Part shown: positions 30,310 through 39,481 of the stretch, one piece after another
Layout: each line of letters starts with the position of its first letter
How positions within the stretch are numbered: position 1 is the first letter of the stretch
Source of the DNA: AC-32 sp038237925
GTDB taxonomy: Bacteria; Actinomycetota; Thermoleophilia; Gaiellales; Gaiellaceae
NCBI GenBank assembly: GCA_038237925.1
Contig: JBBRYF010000011.1
Coordinates: forward strand, 31,544 to 95,543
Direction: 5' to 3'
Length of the DNA: 64,000 nucleotides
The notes under the pieces: generated by a model
The model's input: only the letters and a program-made list of their open reading frames with translations
What the model was told of the DNA's origin: nothing
The model's database searches: none
Translations under genes and position numbers: made by a program

Positions 30310-31148
30310 CCGCTCCGGAGCCGCTCGACCTGCGCCATCTCGGGCGCGAGCGCGTGATCGGCTGCTACCTGCTCGAGACGCCCAGCGGCCTGGCGCTCCA
30401 GGACTGCGGCCCCGCGACCTGCGTCCCCGAGCTGAAAGCGCGCCTGCACGAGCGCGGGCTCGACCTCCACGACGTGAGCCACCTGCTGCTCTCGCACATC
30501 CACCTCGACCACGCGGGCGCGGCGGGCACGCTCGTCCGTGAGCACCCGGGCTTGCAGGTGCACGTCTCCGAGGTCGGTGCGCCCCACCTCGTCGACCCCT
30601 CACGCCTGGAGCGCAGCGCGCGACGCCTTTACGGCGACGACTTCGACCGCCTCTGGGGCGAGCTCGTGCCCGTCCCGGAGGCAAGCGTGCACGCCGTCGG
30701 TGAGCGCGTGCTCGGGCTCGACTGCTTTCCCTCCCCCGGCCACGCCGGGCACCACGTCTGCTACCTGACGGGTGACGGGACGCTGTGCGCGGGCGACGCG
30801 GCCGGAGTTCGGATTCAGCCGAGCCGCTTCGTGCTGCCGCCGACCCCGCCGCCGGAGCTGGCGGTCGAGGCCTGGTTGCAGACGATCGACGACATCCTCG
30901 CCCGGCAGCCCCAGCGCCTCGCGCTCATCCACTTCGGCGTCGTGGAGGATCCGCAGCCACACCTGGCCGAGCTCCGTGAGCGCCTGATCGCGTGGTCGGA
31001 GCGCGTCCGGGACGGCGCGACCGAGGAAGAGTTCGAGGCCGCAGCCGCCGCCGAGCTCGGTCCTGGCCGCCACGACTACGAGCAGGCGATGCCGTTCTGG
31101 CAGTCGTACGCCGGGCTCAAGCGCTACTGGGAGAAGCACGACGCGTAG
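30297..31148 (+). CDS. metallo-beta-lactamase-fold hydrolase
   Basis: A 283-residue protein; I choose GTG 30297, inside the end of the PPOX gene. The metal motif SHIHLDHAGAA (HxHxDH, about 63-73) is intact, with further ligands in SPGHAGHHVCYLTG (about 145-158), LCAGDAAGV and ALIHFGVVEDP. It belongs to the MBL hydrolase branch with a helical C-terminal part (about 230-283) ending in a tryptophan-rich KRYWEKHDA. Relatives hydrolyse thioesters, lactones or glutathione adducts. Cytoplasmic; substrate unknown. Confidence 0.88.
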   Translation: MGHIAAPEPLDLRHLGRERVIGCYLLETPSGLALQDCGPATCVPELKARLHERGLDLHDVSHLLLSHIHLDHAGAAGTLVREHPGLQVHVSEVGAPHLVDPSRLERSARRLYGDDFDRLWGELVPVPEASVHAVGERVLGLDCFPSPGHAGHHVCYLTGDGTLCAGDAAGVRIQPSRFVLPPTPPPELAVEAWLQTIDDILARQPQRLALIHFGVVEDPQPHLAELRERLIAWSERVRDGATEEEFEAAAAAELGPGRHDYEQAMPFWQSYAGLKRYWEKHDA

Positions 31149-31149
31149 G

Positions 31150-32374
31150 GTCGGCATCCTCGCGGAGCGCGACTTCCGCCTGCTCTTCCTCGGCCTGACG
31201 ACATCCGTAGTCGGCGGGGCGTTCGGCACGCTCGCGCTCGCCTTCGCGGTGCTCGACCTGACCGGCTCGAAGGCCGACCTCGGCTACGTGCTGGCGGCTC
31301 GCTCGGTGCCGACCATCGTCTTTCTCCTCGTCGGCGGGATCTGGGCCGACCGCCTGCCGCGCCATCGCGTGATGGTCGCGTCGAACGTGCTCGCGGGGGC
31401 GAGCCAGGCGGCGGTCGCGGCCCTGCTCTTCTCGGGCCACGCGAAGATCTGGATGCTCGCGCTCCTCGCGGCCGCCAACGGGGCGAGCAGCGCCTTCTTC
31501 TTCCCGGCCTTCAGCGGCGTCGTCCCGCAGATCGTCCCGCAGCGGCTGCTTCAGGAGGCCAATGCCGTGCTGAGACTCGGCCGTAACGGGTCCTTCATCG
31601 CCGGCGGCGCGGTCGCCGGAATCGTCGTCGGGGTCACGAGCCCGGCGGTCGGAGTCGCGGTCGACGCGGGGACCTTCCTGCTCGCCGCGGCGCTGATCGG
31701 GGCGATGCGCCTGCCCTCCAGCCTGCACCTGGAGAGCGCCAACTTCTTCGCCGACCTCGCGCTCGGCTGGCGCGAGTTCTCCTCCCGCGCATGGCTGTGG
31801 ACGATCGTGCTCCAGTTCAGCTTCGTGAATGCGATCGAGGTCGGGTCGGAGGGTGTGCTCGGGCCGGCGATCGCGAAGCGACACCTGCACGGGCCCGCGG
31901 GCTGGGGCCTGATCCTCGCCGTGGACGCCGTGGGCCTGATCGCGGGAGGGCTTCCTGATGCTGCGCCTGCGTCCCCGCAGGATGCTGCTCGTGGCGACGC
32001 TGGGCTTTCTCCTGACCGTGCCTTTCCTGTTTGCGCTCGCGATTCCGCGGCCCTTCGCGGCGATGCTGCTCGTGGCGTTCGTCGCGGGGATCGGGAGCGA
32101 GACCTTCGGCGTCCTCTGGGACACGACCATGCAGCAGGAGATCCCGGCCGACCGCCTCTCGCGGGTCTACTCGTACGACGCGCTCGGCTCTTGGGCGCTC
32201 GTCCCGTTGGGTTTCGCGGTCGCCGGACCGATCTCCCAGCTCCTCGGGACGCGGCAGACCCTCGTGTGGGCTGCCCTGCTCAGCCTGGCCGTCACGCTGG
32301 CGGTCCTCCTGGTCCGCGACGTGCGCAACCTCAGGCGCGTCGAGGGCGAGCTCTCGCTCGAAGGCCCCGGCTGA
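31150..32374 (+). pseudogene. MFS transporter split by a frameshift
   Basis: The first half (from about 31150, first standard start GTG 31249) reads as segments 1-7 of an EntS-like major facilitator (FRLLFLGLTTSVVGG, GGIWADRLPRHRVMVASN). At about 31952, GGAGGGCTTCCTGATG shifts the frame; deleting one T would restore GLLMLRLRPRRMLLVATLGF and join the second half, which continues in another frame to 32374. The natural start is also unclear: the protein homology begins at about 31150 with GTC and no ATG, GTG or TTG in frame before it. Either the gene is decaying or the sequence has an error at this spot. Confidence 0.7.
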
Positions 32375-32476
32375 TGCACGCGGCCGCGCCGCCGGCGCGC
32401 CGGTCGACGACCGGCCGGGCGGCTCGTACCAGAGCATCGTCCGCGCCGGCTTCGAGCCGCAGTACGTGCGGGCGAG

Positions 32477-33499
32477 CTACGTGACGACGGACTCGTAGGC
32501 GCGCAGGTAGTCGGCCACCATGCGCTCGGGCGCGAAGTGCTCCTCGGCGTAGCGGCGGCACTCGACCGGGTCGATCGCGTCCGCGCGCTCGAGCGCGGCC
32601 GGGATCTCGCGCCAGTTGTCGACGATCACGCCGGCGCGCCCGTCACCGATCACCTCGGGGACGGCGCCGTGCCGCGTGGCGATCACCGGCGTGCCGCAGG
32701 CCATCGACTCGATCATCACGAGCCCGAACGGCTCGTCCCACTCGATCGGGAAGAGCGTCGCCCGCGCGTTCTGGAGCAGCTCGACCTTCTTGCCGTGGTT
32801 GACCTCGCCGAGGTACTCGATCCCGTTGCCGAGGTGCGGCTCGACGAACTCCTCGAAGTACTCGCGCTCCCGGTCCTCGCGCACCTTGCCCGCGAGCTTG
32901 AGCGGGAGGCCGAGCTCCATCGCGACGGCGATCGCGCGGTGTGCGCCCTTCTCGTGGTTCATGCGCCCGAGGAAGAGCAGGTACTCGCCGCGGTGCGGGT
33001 TGCACGGGTAGTGGCCGAGGTCGAGCGCGTTCGGCACGTTCGCGACCCAGTTCAGGTCGGGCTTGGGCTTCCGCTGGTTCAGCGAGAGCGAGATCAGCCC
33101 GACCGACGGCGCGACGTGCGAGATCGACTCGTAGACCGCGCCGGGCTCGCCGCCGAGCGGCCCGTGGACCGTGTGGACGACCGGCGTCTCGACGAGCTCC
33201 CCAAGCGCCGCGCCGAGCGGGCCGGTGTGGTCGTTGATCACGTCGAACTCGCCCGCCCGCTCCAGCGCGAAGAGCACGTGCCGCAGGTCCGGCAGCGTGC
33301 GGCCGATCTGGTCGCTCGGCGCTTTGTCGTAGACGGCCGCGAGCTTCGCGCTGGTGCGCGAGTCGCCGGACGCGAACAGCGTCACGTCGTGCCCCTGATC
33401 CGTCAGCCCCTCGGCGAGCAGCCAGACGATCCACTCGATGCCGCCGTAGCCCGTCGGCGGGACCGGGAACCAGGGCGGGCTGACGATCGCGATCCTCAC
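32477..33499 (-). CDS. GT4-family glycosyltransferase
   Basis: A 340-residue protein from GTG 33499. It is a GT-B fold: PPWFPVPPTGYGGIEWIVWLLAEGL opens the donor domain, VPNALDLGHYPCN marks the link, and LFPIEWDEPFGLVMIESMACGTPVIATRHGAVPEV is the C-terminal retaining-GT signature (E-x7-E) at about 255-290. It would transfer a sugar from an NDP donor in the cytoplasm. Its start overlaps the stop of the glucosidase-like gene by GTGA, so the two are translated together. The pair suggests glycogen- or trehalose-type carbohydrate metabolism, or a glycolipid, but the acceptor is unknown. Confidence 0.92.
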   Translation of the reverse strand: MRIAIVSPPWFPVPPTGYGGIEWIVWLLAEGLTDQGHDVTLFASGDSRTSAKLAAVYDKAPSDQIGRTLPDLRHVLFALERAGEFDVINDHTGPLGAALGELVETPVVHTVHGPLGGEPGAVYESISHVAPSVGLISLSLNQRKPKPDLNWVANVPNALDLGHYPCNPHRGEYLLFLGRMNHEKGAHRAIAVAMELGLPLKLAGKVREDREREYFEEFVEPHLGNGIEYLGEVNHGKKVELLQNARATLFPIEWDEPFGLVMIESMACGTPVIATRHGAVPEVIGDGRAGVIVDNWREIPAALERADAIDPVECRRYAEEHFAPERMVADYLRAYESVVT

Positions 33500-35568
33500 G
33501 CTTCATCCACGGAGACGCGGCCGTGCTCGACTCGTACGTCCCAGGCGCGGTCGAACGCGCGGATGCCGCTCAGCCGCAGCGACCGGCCCGTCCACGACGG
33601 GAGCTCCTCGGGCGCGCTCGTCACGAGCTGGTGCCGCCGGCGGTCGGCCTCCAGCCCGAGCAGCACCTGGAGGAGCAGGACCGGCGTCCCGGCCGCCCAG
33701 GCCTGCGGCCGCGCCGCGGTCGGGTACGCGATCGGGAACGGCGTCGCGGCGCGCGGCAACCCTGCGAACACCTCCGGCAGCTGGTAGCCGAAGTAGGAAG
33801 CGGCACCGAGCATCCGCCGCACGATCCGCTGCGCCTCCGGCCAGCGCCCGGCCCGCGCAAGGCCCGCCGCGATGAGCGAATTGTCGTGAGGCCAGACCGT
33901 GCCGTTGTGGTACGAGAGCGGGTTGTAGCCGGCGTCGCCCGACGACATCGTCCGCACGCCCCAACCCGACCAGAGCTCCTCGCCCATCAGCTGGTCGACG
34001 ATCTGGTCGACGCGCTCGTTCGGGACGATCCCGCTCCAGAGCAGGTGCCCGATGTTGGAGCACATCGAGTCGACCTGACGCTTCTCGCCGTCGAGCGCGA
34101 GCACGTAGTAGCCGCCGCGCGCGTCGGTCCAGAACCGCTCGTCGAACGCGCTGCGCAACTCGGCGGCCTCCCGCTCGAGCTTCTCGGCGAGCGGGCGGTC
34201 GCGCCACACCTCGCGCGCGAGCTCGGCGGTACGCAGCTTCGCGTCGTAGACGTAGCCCTGCACCTCGACCGGCGCGATCGGCGTCTTCGCGAGCGTGCCG
34301 TCGTGGAAGCGCTGCGAGTCGTGCGAGTCCTTCCACGACTGGTTCTCGAGGCCGCGCGGCGTCTTGCGCTCGTACTCGACGAACCCGTCCCCGTCGCGGT
34401 CGCCGAACTCGTCGATCCAGCGCAGCGCGGCGAGCGCCGGCTCCTTCAGCTCGCGCACGAAGGCCGAATCGTCGGTCCAGCGCCAGACTTCGGAGAGCAG
34501 CACGAGGTAGAGCGGCGTCGCGTCCACGGTGCCGTAGTAGGTGCGGAACCACTTCTGCGCCGCCTTCCCGGAGCGCAGCTCGTGGACGATCTTGCCCGGC
34601 TCCGCGTCGACGTCCGGATTCTCCTCGTGCGCCTGCAGCTCAGTCAGCACCTCGAGTGCGGTGCGCGCGAGCTCCGGCCCGAAGAGCAGCGTCTGCAGGC
34701 ATGTGATCAGCGTGTCGCGGCCGAAGACGGTCATGAACCACGGCATCCCGGCGGCGGGCATCCGCCCCATGCGCCCGGCGCCGCGCATGCGCAACGAGGC
34801 GAGGTCGGAGACCGACTGGAAGAAAGCGCGGTCGATCTGATCCCAGTCGGCGCGGATCTGCGGCACGCGCAGCTGCCACGCGGCGAGCGACTCGCGCACG
34901 CGCGTCAGCTCCTCGCCGAAGCGCCGCTCGGCGGTGCGCGGAAGCACCGAGTCGCCGTCGATCGAGGCGAGGATGTCGAGCCGCAGCTCCCAGCTTTCAC
35001 GTGGCTGGAGCTCCAGCCGGTAGACGACCTTGCGCTCCTCGATCTCGCCGCGCTGCGAGAGGATCACCTGCGTTCGCGCAGCGCCGGCGTTCTCCCCGTC
35101 CTCGTCCAGCACGAACTGGTTGTGCTCGGCCTCGTACCGGCCGGCAACCGGTGGCGGCAGCGGCTCCGCCCGCGCCGGGTCGCCGAGCGCGAAGTCGTGC
35201 TCCTTGACCGAGAGGATGTCCGCGAAGTCGGTCTCCAGCTCGAGCGCCAGCTCGAACGCGACGGGCTTCATGCCCTGGTTCTGGACGATCACGTGATCCT
35301 GCATCCCATCGCCGACGAAGCGGTGGCGCACGATCGAGAGCGAGTCCTGCGGCAGGTCCCCCGCGATCGGGTTCCGCAGGAAGAACGCGGCCGAGAAGTA
35401 CTCGACCTTGCCGGAGGAGAGCAGCAATGGACGCTCCCCGTTGACGGTCAGCCGGAGGCGTGAGAGGAACCGCGTGTCGTCGGCGAACAGGCCCTGCGTC
35501 GCGTCGGCGATGTCGCCGCGCTCGTCGCAGATGCAGAAGGTCGACCCCTCGAGAATCGTCAGCGCCAT
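33496..35568 (-). CDS. amylo-alpha-1,6-glucosidase-like (glycogen debranching family)
   Basis: A 690-residue protein from ATG 35568, sharing one base with the SDR stop. The N-terminal beta domain (about 1-240; TFCICDERGDIADATQGLFADDTRFLS) is the GDE_N type. The C-terminal (alpha/alpha)6 part shows GMPWFMTVFGRDTLITCLQTL at about 275-295, ENQSWKDSHDS near 410, and YNPLSYHNGTVWPHDNSLIAAGL near 540, in which the Trp-Pro-His-Asp/Glu cluster belongs to the catalytic side of GH133-like enzymes. It may release alpha-1,6-linked glucose from branched glucan, and its co-gene is a glycosyltransferase. There is no signal peptide. Confidence 0.9.
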   Translation of the reverse strand: MALTILEGSTFCICDERGDIADATQGLFADDTRFLSRLRLTVNGERPLLLSSGKVEYFSAAFFLRNPIAGDLPQDSLSIVRHRFVGDGMQDHVIVQNQGMKPVAFELALELETDFADILSVKEHDFALGDPARAEPLPPPVAGRYEAEHNQFVLDEDGENAGAARTQVILSQRGEIEERKVVYRLELQPRESWELRLDILASIDGDSVLPRTAERRFGEELTRVRESLAAWQLRVPQIRADWDQIDRAFFQSVSDLASLRMRGAGRMGRMPAAGMPWFMTVFGRDTLITCLQTLLFGPELARTALEVLTELQAHEENPDVDAEPGKIVHELRSGKAAQKWFRTYYGTVDATPLYLVLLSEVWRWTDDSAFVRELKEPALAALRWIDEFGDRDGDGFVEYERKTPRGLENQSWKDSHDSQRFHDGTLAKTPIAPVEVQGYVYDAKLRTAELAREVWRDRPLAEKLEREAAELRSAFDERFWTDARGGYYVLALDGEKRQVDSMCSNIGHLLWSGIVPNERVDQIVDQLMGEELWSGWGVRTMSSGDAGYNPLSYHNGTVWPHDNSLIAAGLARAGRWPEAQRIVRRMLGAASYFGYQLPEVFAGLPRAATPFPIAYPTAARPQAWAAGTPVLLLQVLLGLEADRRRHQLVTSAPEELPSWTGRSLRLSGIRAFDRAWDVRVEHGRVSVDEA

Positions 35569-36299
35569 CAGGGATCCCGAACGATGCGCACCGGGCTCGA
35601 CTGGGCCCGCGCCTTCACCACCAGCTCGTCGACGTTCACGTGCGGCGGCCGCGTCAGTGCGAAGAGCACACACTCGGCAATGTCCTCTGGCCGCAGCGGC
35701 TCGACGTTTTCGTAGACGGCCTTTGCCTTCTCCTCGTCGCCGCGGAAGCGGACGCACGAGAAGCTCGACTCGACGAGGCCGGGATCGACGGTCGTGAGCC
35801 GGATCGGCCGCCCGAGCAGATCCTCGCGGAGTGCGTAGGTGAAACCGCGCACGGCAAACTTCGAGGCGACGTAGACCGCGGCGTTCTCGTACGCCTGGCG
35901 GCCGGCGATCGAGCCGAGGTTGATGATGTGGCCGTTGTCTCGGATGTGCGGCAGGCAGAGGCGCGTCATTCGCAGCAACCCGTGCACGTTCGTCTCGAGG
36001 ACGGTCTCCTCGTCCTCCTCGCTGCTCGCGTCAAAGGGTTCGCGGCCCAGGCCGAGACCTGCGTTGTTGACGAGGATGTCGAGCCCTCCCAGCGCCTGCA
36101 TCGCCTCGTCGACGAAGCGCTCGCAGCTCGCACGGTCGGTGACGTCGAGCTCGAGCTTCACGTCGGTCTCGAGCCGGTCGACCCTTCGCGCACCGCCGGC
36201 GACGCGGGCACCTTCGGCCGCCAGTGCGCGGGCGATCGCGGCGCCGATCCCGCTCGAGGCGCCGGTGACGATCGCGGTCTTGCCCTCGAGCGCGGCCAC
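35568..36299 (-). CDS. short-chain dehydrogenase/reductase
   Basis: A 243-residue classical SDR: TAIVTGASSGIGAAIARAL (TGxxxGxG), DILVNNAGLG (NNAG), INLGSIAGRQAYENAAVYVASKFAVRGF (Ser, Tyr-x3-Lys as YVASK). NAD(P)H-dependent; the charged residues after the first strand (AGGARRVDRL) favour NADP. The substrate is unknown. It resembles the YdfG-type serine/3-hydroxy acid dehydrogenases. Its stop TGA overlaps the start of the glucosidase-like gene, so it leads the operon SDR, glucosidase, glycosyltransferase. Confidence 0.92.
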   Translation of the reverse strand: MAALEGKTAIVTGASSGIGAAIARALAAEGARVAGGARRVDRLETDVKLELDVTDRASCERFVDEAMQALGGLDILVNNAGLGLGREPFDASSEEDEETVLETNVHGLLRMTRLCLPHIRDNGHIINLGSIAGRQAYENAAVYVASKFAVRGFTYALREDLLGRPIRLTTVDPGLVESSFSCVRFRGDEEKAKAVYENVEPLRPEDIAECVLFALTRPPHVNVDELVVKARAQSSPVRIVRDP

Positions 36300-36321
36300 G
36301 AGCGGAGCTTATGTCAGCGCT

Positions 36322-37137
36322 CTACCGGATTCGAACGGCTTTGCCGGCGGAGGCCTCGTTGCCGACGAGGTCGGTCGCCGAGATCCTGAGGCGCAGCACG
36401 CGGCTGCGCTTTGCCGGGCGGGCGCGCACGACCAGCGAAACCACGCCCGAGGTGGTCGCGCCCCCTCTCGTCCACTCACGCAGGCTCCTCGGGTCGAGCA
36501 CCACCAGCGAGTAGGAGATCGGGCTCTCCTGATCGTGCAGCGTGAAGGCAACACGGAGCCGGAATGCGCCGCGCGGCCGGCGCAGCTTGCGGGCTCTCGC
36601 GGCCGTGATCGCGATCGCCGGCGGCGAGTCGTCCAAGTCGGCGACGCCCTGCCAGGTGCTGCGGAATCTGATCGTCGCCGGATCGGCCGGGTTTCCGCCG
36701 GTGATGACGCTCGTCCACGTGCCCCGGCCGCGCAGCGTCGCGATGGCGCCGCTGCCGTCGACGATCTGCCACGAGCCGCGCCCGCCGTGCTCGGCGGGAA
36801 GAGGGCCGACGTTCGCGGTGAACCCGCCCGTGCCGCCGGCGCAGGTGAAACGGCGGACCGCCGTCTCCGGGGACGACCCGAGGCCGACGTCGGTTGCGGA
36901 GCCGGAGGGGCAGAGCGAGGCGGAGCTCGTGAACGGTCCCTCGTGCTGGAGCCCGCTCGGCGTCGGGAACGTCGCCGGCGCGTGCCGCCCGTCGAAGACG
37001 AGCTGAAACGAGGGAAGGGCGGCCGCGCGCGGCGGCATGGCGTCGCCCTGGCCGTTGCCCCGGCTCGAGGCCGCAGACGCCACCGCGACGGTTCCGGCCG
37101 CGACGGTTGCCAGGAAAGCAAGGCGTCGGAGCGTCAT
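36322..37137 (-). CDS. secreted hypothetical protein, beta-sandwich type
   Basis: A 271-residue protein; I take ATG 37137 (MTLRRLAFLATVAAGTVAVASA), which begins a clean signal peptide cleaved around residue 24. The mature part starts with a Gly/Asn/Gln-rich linker. It then has FQLVFDGRHAPATFPTPSGLQHEGPF, two cysteines (in ASLCPSG and RFTCAGG, possible disulfide), and a C-terminal module from about 175 with RLRVAFTLHDQESPISYSLVVLD and a closing LRLRISATDLVGNEASA, which looks like an immunoglobulin-like domain. No enzyme motif. It is transcribed away from the LuxR gene across an 18-bp palindrome. Confidence 0.78.
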   Translation of the reverse strand: MTLRRLAFLATVAAGTVAVASAASSRGNGQGDAMPPRAAALPSFQLVFDGRHAPATFPTPSGLQHEGPFTSSASLCPSGSATDVGLGSSPETAVRRFTCAGGTGGFTANVGPLPAEHGGRGSWQIVDGSGAIATLRGRGTWTSVITGGNPADPATIRFRSTWQGVADLDDSPPAIAITAARARKLRRPRGAFRLRVAFTLHDQESPISYSLVVLDPRSLREWTRGGATTSGVVSLVVRARPAKRSRVLRLRISATDLVGNEASAGKAVRIR

Positions 37138-37174
37138 GGCGGCCGCATCATCCGCAGCGCGTGACGATCCGGCC

Positions 37175-37192
37175 ATACGACGATCGTCGTAT
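37175..37192. promoter_or_regulatory. 18-bp perfect palindrome, candidate operator
   Basis: ATACGACGATCGTCGTAT, identical on both strands, lies 38 bp upstream of the secreted gene start and 10 bp upstream of the LuxR gene start. A palindrome of this size in a divergent control region is the expected form of a LuxR- or TetR-type dimer site. Confidence 0.7.
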
Positions 37193-37202
37193 CCTCTCCA
37201 CC

Positions 37203-37430
37203 GTGGGTCGAGTATCTGGGCCCGACTACCGCGCCGCGCTCACGCCTCGCGAGCGCGAGATCCTCGAGCTGGTCGCGCTCGGGAAGTCGAACGGGGAGGT
37301 GGCGCGGACGCTCTGGATCTCGCCCGGCACCGTGCGGAAACACCTCGAGAACGCGTACGAGAAGCTGGGCGTCCACAGCCGTACGGCGGCAGTCGCCGCG
37401 TTGCTCGGCCGCGACGGCCCGACGGCCTAG
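37203..37430 (+). CDS. single-domain LuxR-type DNA-binding regulator
   Basis: A 75-residue protein from GTG 37203; upstream frame has no protein character. It consists almost only of the LuxR/FixJ helix-turn-helix: LTPREREILELVALGKSNGEVARTLWISPGTVRKHLENAYEKLGVHSRTAAVAALL. It has no receiver, ligand-binding or sensor domain, like GerE. It would bind DNA as a dimer; the 18-bp palindrome at its own promoter is an obvious candidate site, suggesting autoregulation and control of the divergent secreted protein. It ends three bases before the stop of the converging CDF gene. Confidence 0.9.
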   Translation: MGRVSGPDYRAALTPREREILELVALGKSNGEVARTLWISPGTVRKHLENAYEKLGVHSRTAAVAALLGRDGPTA

Positions 37431-37433
37431 GCT

Positions 37434-38336
37434 TCAGCGCCGAGGCTGCGAGATGAGCGGCAGCCGCTCGTCCCCGAGCGCGGCCGGCAGCGCGTGCTCG
37501 ACCTGCAGCGTGGAGTGGCCGAGGTCGAAGCGCTCGCGCAGGAGCGTCGCCAGCTCGAGCCGGATCGCGTGGCAGTCCGCGCCCTGCTCGACCAGGACGT
37601 GTGCGGAGACGGACGGGAAATCGCTGCCGACGGTCCAGACGTGCAGGTCGTGGACGTCGGCGACATGCGGCACCTCGAGCATCGCGCGCTCGACCTCGCG
37701 CGGCTCCTCGGGTGCGACCTCGAGCAGGATCCGCGTCGACTCCCGCAGCAGCGAGAGGCTCGACCAGAAGATCAGTGCGGCGACCACCAGGCTCGCGACC
37801 GGGTCCGCTCGGTTCCAGCCGGTCGCGAGGATGACGCCACCTGCCACCGCGGTGCCGGCGAAGGCGGCCAGGTCGGTCACGATGTGAAGAAAGGCGCCGC
37901 GCATGTTCAGGCTGTGGCGGCTCGGGCCGGCGAGCAGCAGCGACGCGACGAGGTTGACCGCGATCCCGGCGAGCGCAACCGCGAGCACGACGCCGCCGCG
38001 CACATCCGGCGGGTCGACGAGCCGTCGGACCGCCGTGTAGACGATCACGACTCCGACGACGAGAAGCGTGATCCCGTTCACGTGCGCGGCGAGGATCTCG
38101 AGGCGCCGGAATCCGAACGTCCAGCGCCCACGGGCGGGTCGGGCGGCAAATGACGCCGCGACGAGCGCGAGTCCGAGTGCTGCCGCGTCGGTAAGCATGT
38201 GGCCCGCGTCCGCCAGCAACGCAAGCGATCCGGCGAGAACGCCGAAGGCGAGCTCCCCGACCATCAGCGCGAGGATCAATCCGAGCGAGATCGCGAGCGG
38301 CTTCCGGGCGGAGGTGTGGGCGTGCGAGTGGCTCAC
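37434..38336 (-). CDS. cation diffusion facilitator (CzcD/ZitB-type)
   Basis: A 300-residue proton-coupled divalent metal exporter, GTG start at 38336 within the stop of the M48 gene. Six membrane segments; the first metal site is LLADAGHMLTDAAALGLAL (HxxxD, about 41-59), the second is AFLHIVTDLAAFAGT (HxxxD, about 148-162). The His-rich start MSHSHAHTS is common in zinc exporters. The cytoplasmic C-terminal domain has DLHVWTVGSDFPSVSAHVLVEQ. It exports Zn, Cd or Co. Coupling to a zinc protease gene may be coincidence or linked zinc handling. Confidence 0.93.
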   Translation of the reverse strand: MSHSHAHTSARKPLAISLGLILALMVGELAFGVLAGSLALLADAGHMLTDAAALGLALVAASFAARPARGRWTFGFRRLEILAAHVNGITLLVVGVVIVYTAVRRLVDPPDVRGGVVLAVALAGIAVNLVASLLLAGPSRHSLNMRGAFLHIVTDLAAFAGTAVAGGVILATGWNRADPVASLVVAALIFWSSLSLLRESTRILLEVAPEEPREVERAMLEVPHVADVHDLHVWTVGSDFPSVSAHVLVEQGADCHAIRLELATLLRERFDLGHSTLQVEHALPAALGDERLPLISQPRR

Positions 38337-39442
38337 GTGGACATTCTCGCGGCCGCGATGCGCTCCGGGGGCGTCGGATGCGAGAAGAGCAGCGCGTAGA
38401 GCGCTCGGGGTGGATCGAGGTCGGCGAGATTCGCGAGAGCGAGTCGGCGATGCATCCGCACGAGAGCCTCGCGATCATCCGTCAACTCGAGGGCGAACCG
38501 GTCGGCTGCTCGCTCCCAGCGGCGTGAGAGCCAGGTCTCAAACGGCAGCGCGCCGAGCTCGAGCAGCCACAGCACGAGCAAGACGAGCGGCACCGAGCGC
38601 GGATCACCGGCGCCCGCAGCGAGGCCCGGGCTCCAGCGCAGCACTCCCCAGAGCACGATCACGGCCGTCGCCGCGCCCGCCATCGCGAGCAGCGTCCCGA
38701 GCGCGACGTGCCGGTAGCGCCTGTGACCCAGCTCGTGCGCCACCACGCCGCGCAGCTCGGCCTGCGGCGCATCCTGCAGCAGCGTGTCGAAGAGAACGAG
38801 CCGGCGCGTCGGGCCGAGCCCCGACACGTACGCGTTGTGCTTCGTCGTCCGGCGGCTCGCGTCGCTCACCAGGATCGTCCGCACAGGCACCCCGGCGCGC
38901 TCCGACAGCTCCCGGAGCTCGCGGGCCAGCTCTTCGTCCGAGAGCGGCTCGAACCGGTTGAAGAGCCGCTCGAAGAGCAGCGGCGCGAACAGGCTCAACG
39001 CGAGCGTCAGCGCCGCCGCCGCCGGAGCGGCCGCCGCCGGCCACCACGACGGCCAGACACGCGCCGACCAGACGAGGCCGGCCAGGCCGAGGCCGCTCAG
39101 GACCGCGCCCAGGGACAGTCCCTTGGCCAGGTCCGCTAGCCACCCTCCGAACGACTGCGTCGAGAACCCCCAGCGTCGCTCGCGCACCCAGCCACGCCAG
39201 GCCAAGAGCGGCAACCGCACGAGCGTCGAGAGTCCCAGCACGAGCGCCGCGAGCTCGAGTGTCCGTGCCCACCACGGCCCGCCCGTCACGCGCCAAGCCC
39301 AGTCTCCAGGCGGCCCGAAGGCGAGAACGGCGAGCACGCCCGCCTGCAAAACCCAGTCGACGACGAGCGCGAGATAGAGCGGACGGTGGTACTTGCGCGC
39401 CCGTTCGATCTCATCCGGCGCAAACGAATCCGAAGCTTTCAC
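38333..39442 (-). CDS. M48-family zinc metalloprotease (CAAX prenyl protease/HtpX-like)
   Basis: A 369-residue membrane protease; GTG 39442 is the first start with protein context, though a few codons upstream (KLTYFD) may also belong. There are about five hydrophobic segments before the active site and one or two after. The catalytic motif GVVAHELGHRRYRH (HELGH) is at about 237-250, and a further Glu lies in SRRWERAADRFALEL. KHNAYVSGLGPTRRLVLFDTLL precedes, as in Ste24-like M48A peptidases. It likely takes part in membrane protein quality control. It is 39 bp from the divergent FtsH-like protease, an interesting pairing of two membrane proteases. Confidence 0.92.
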   Translation of the reverse strand: MKASDSFAPDEIERARKYHRPLYLALVVDWVLQAGVLAVLAFGPPGDWAWRVTGGPWWARTLELAALVLGLSTLVRLPLLAWRGWVRERRWGFSTQSFGGWLADLAKGLSLGAVLSGLGLAGLVWSARVWPSWWPAAAAPAAAALTLALSLFAPLLFERLFNRFEPLSDEELARELRELSERAGVPVRTILVSDASRRTTKHNAYVSGLGPTRRLVLFDTLLQDAPQAELRGVVAHELGHRRYRHVALGTLLAMAGAATAVIVLWGVLRWSPGLAAGAGDPRSVPLVLLVLWLLELGALPFETWLSRRWERAADRFALELTDDREALVRMHRRLALANLADLDPPRALYALLFSHPTPPERIAAARMST

Positions 39443-39481
39443 GTCGAAGTACGTGAGCTTAGTGACATCTACACTGCGCAA

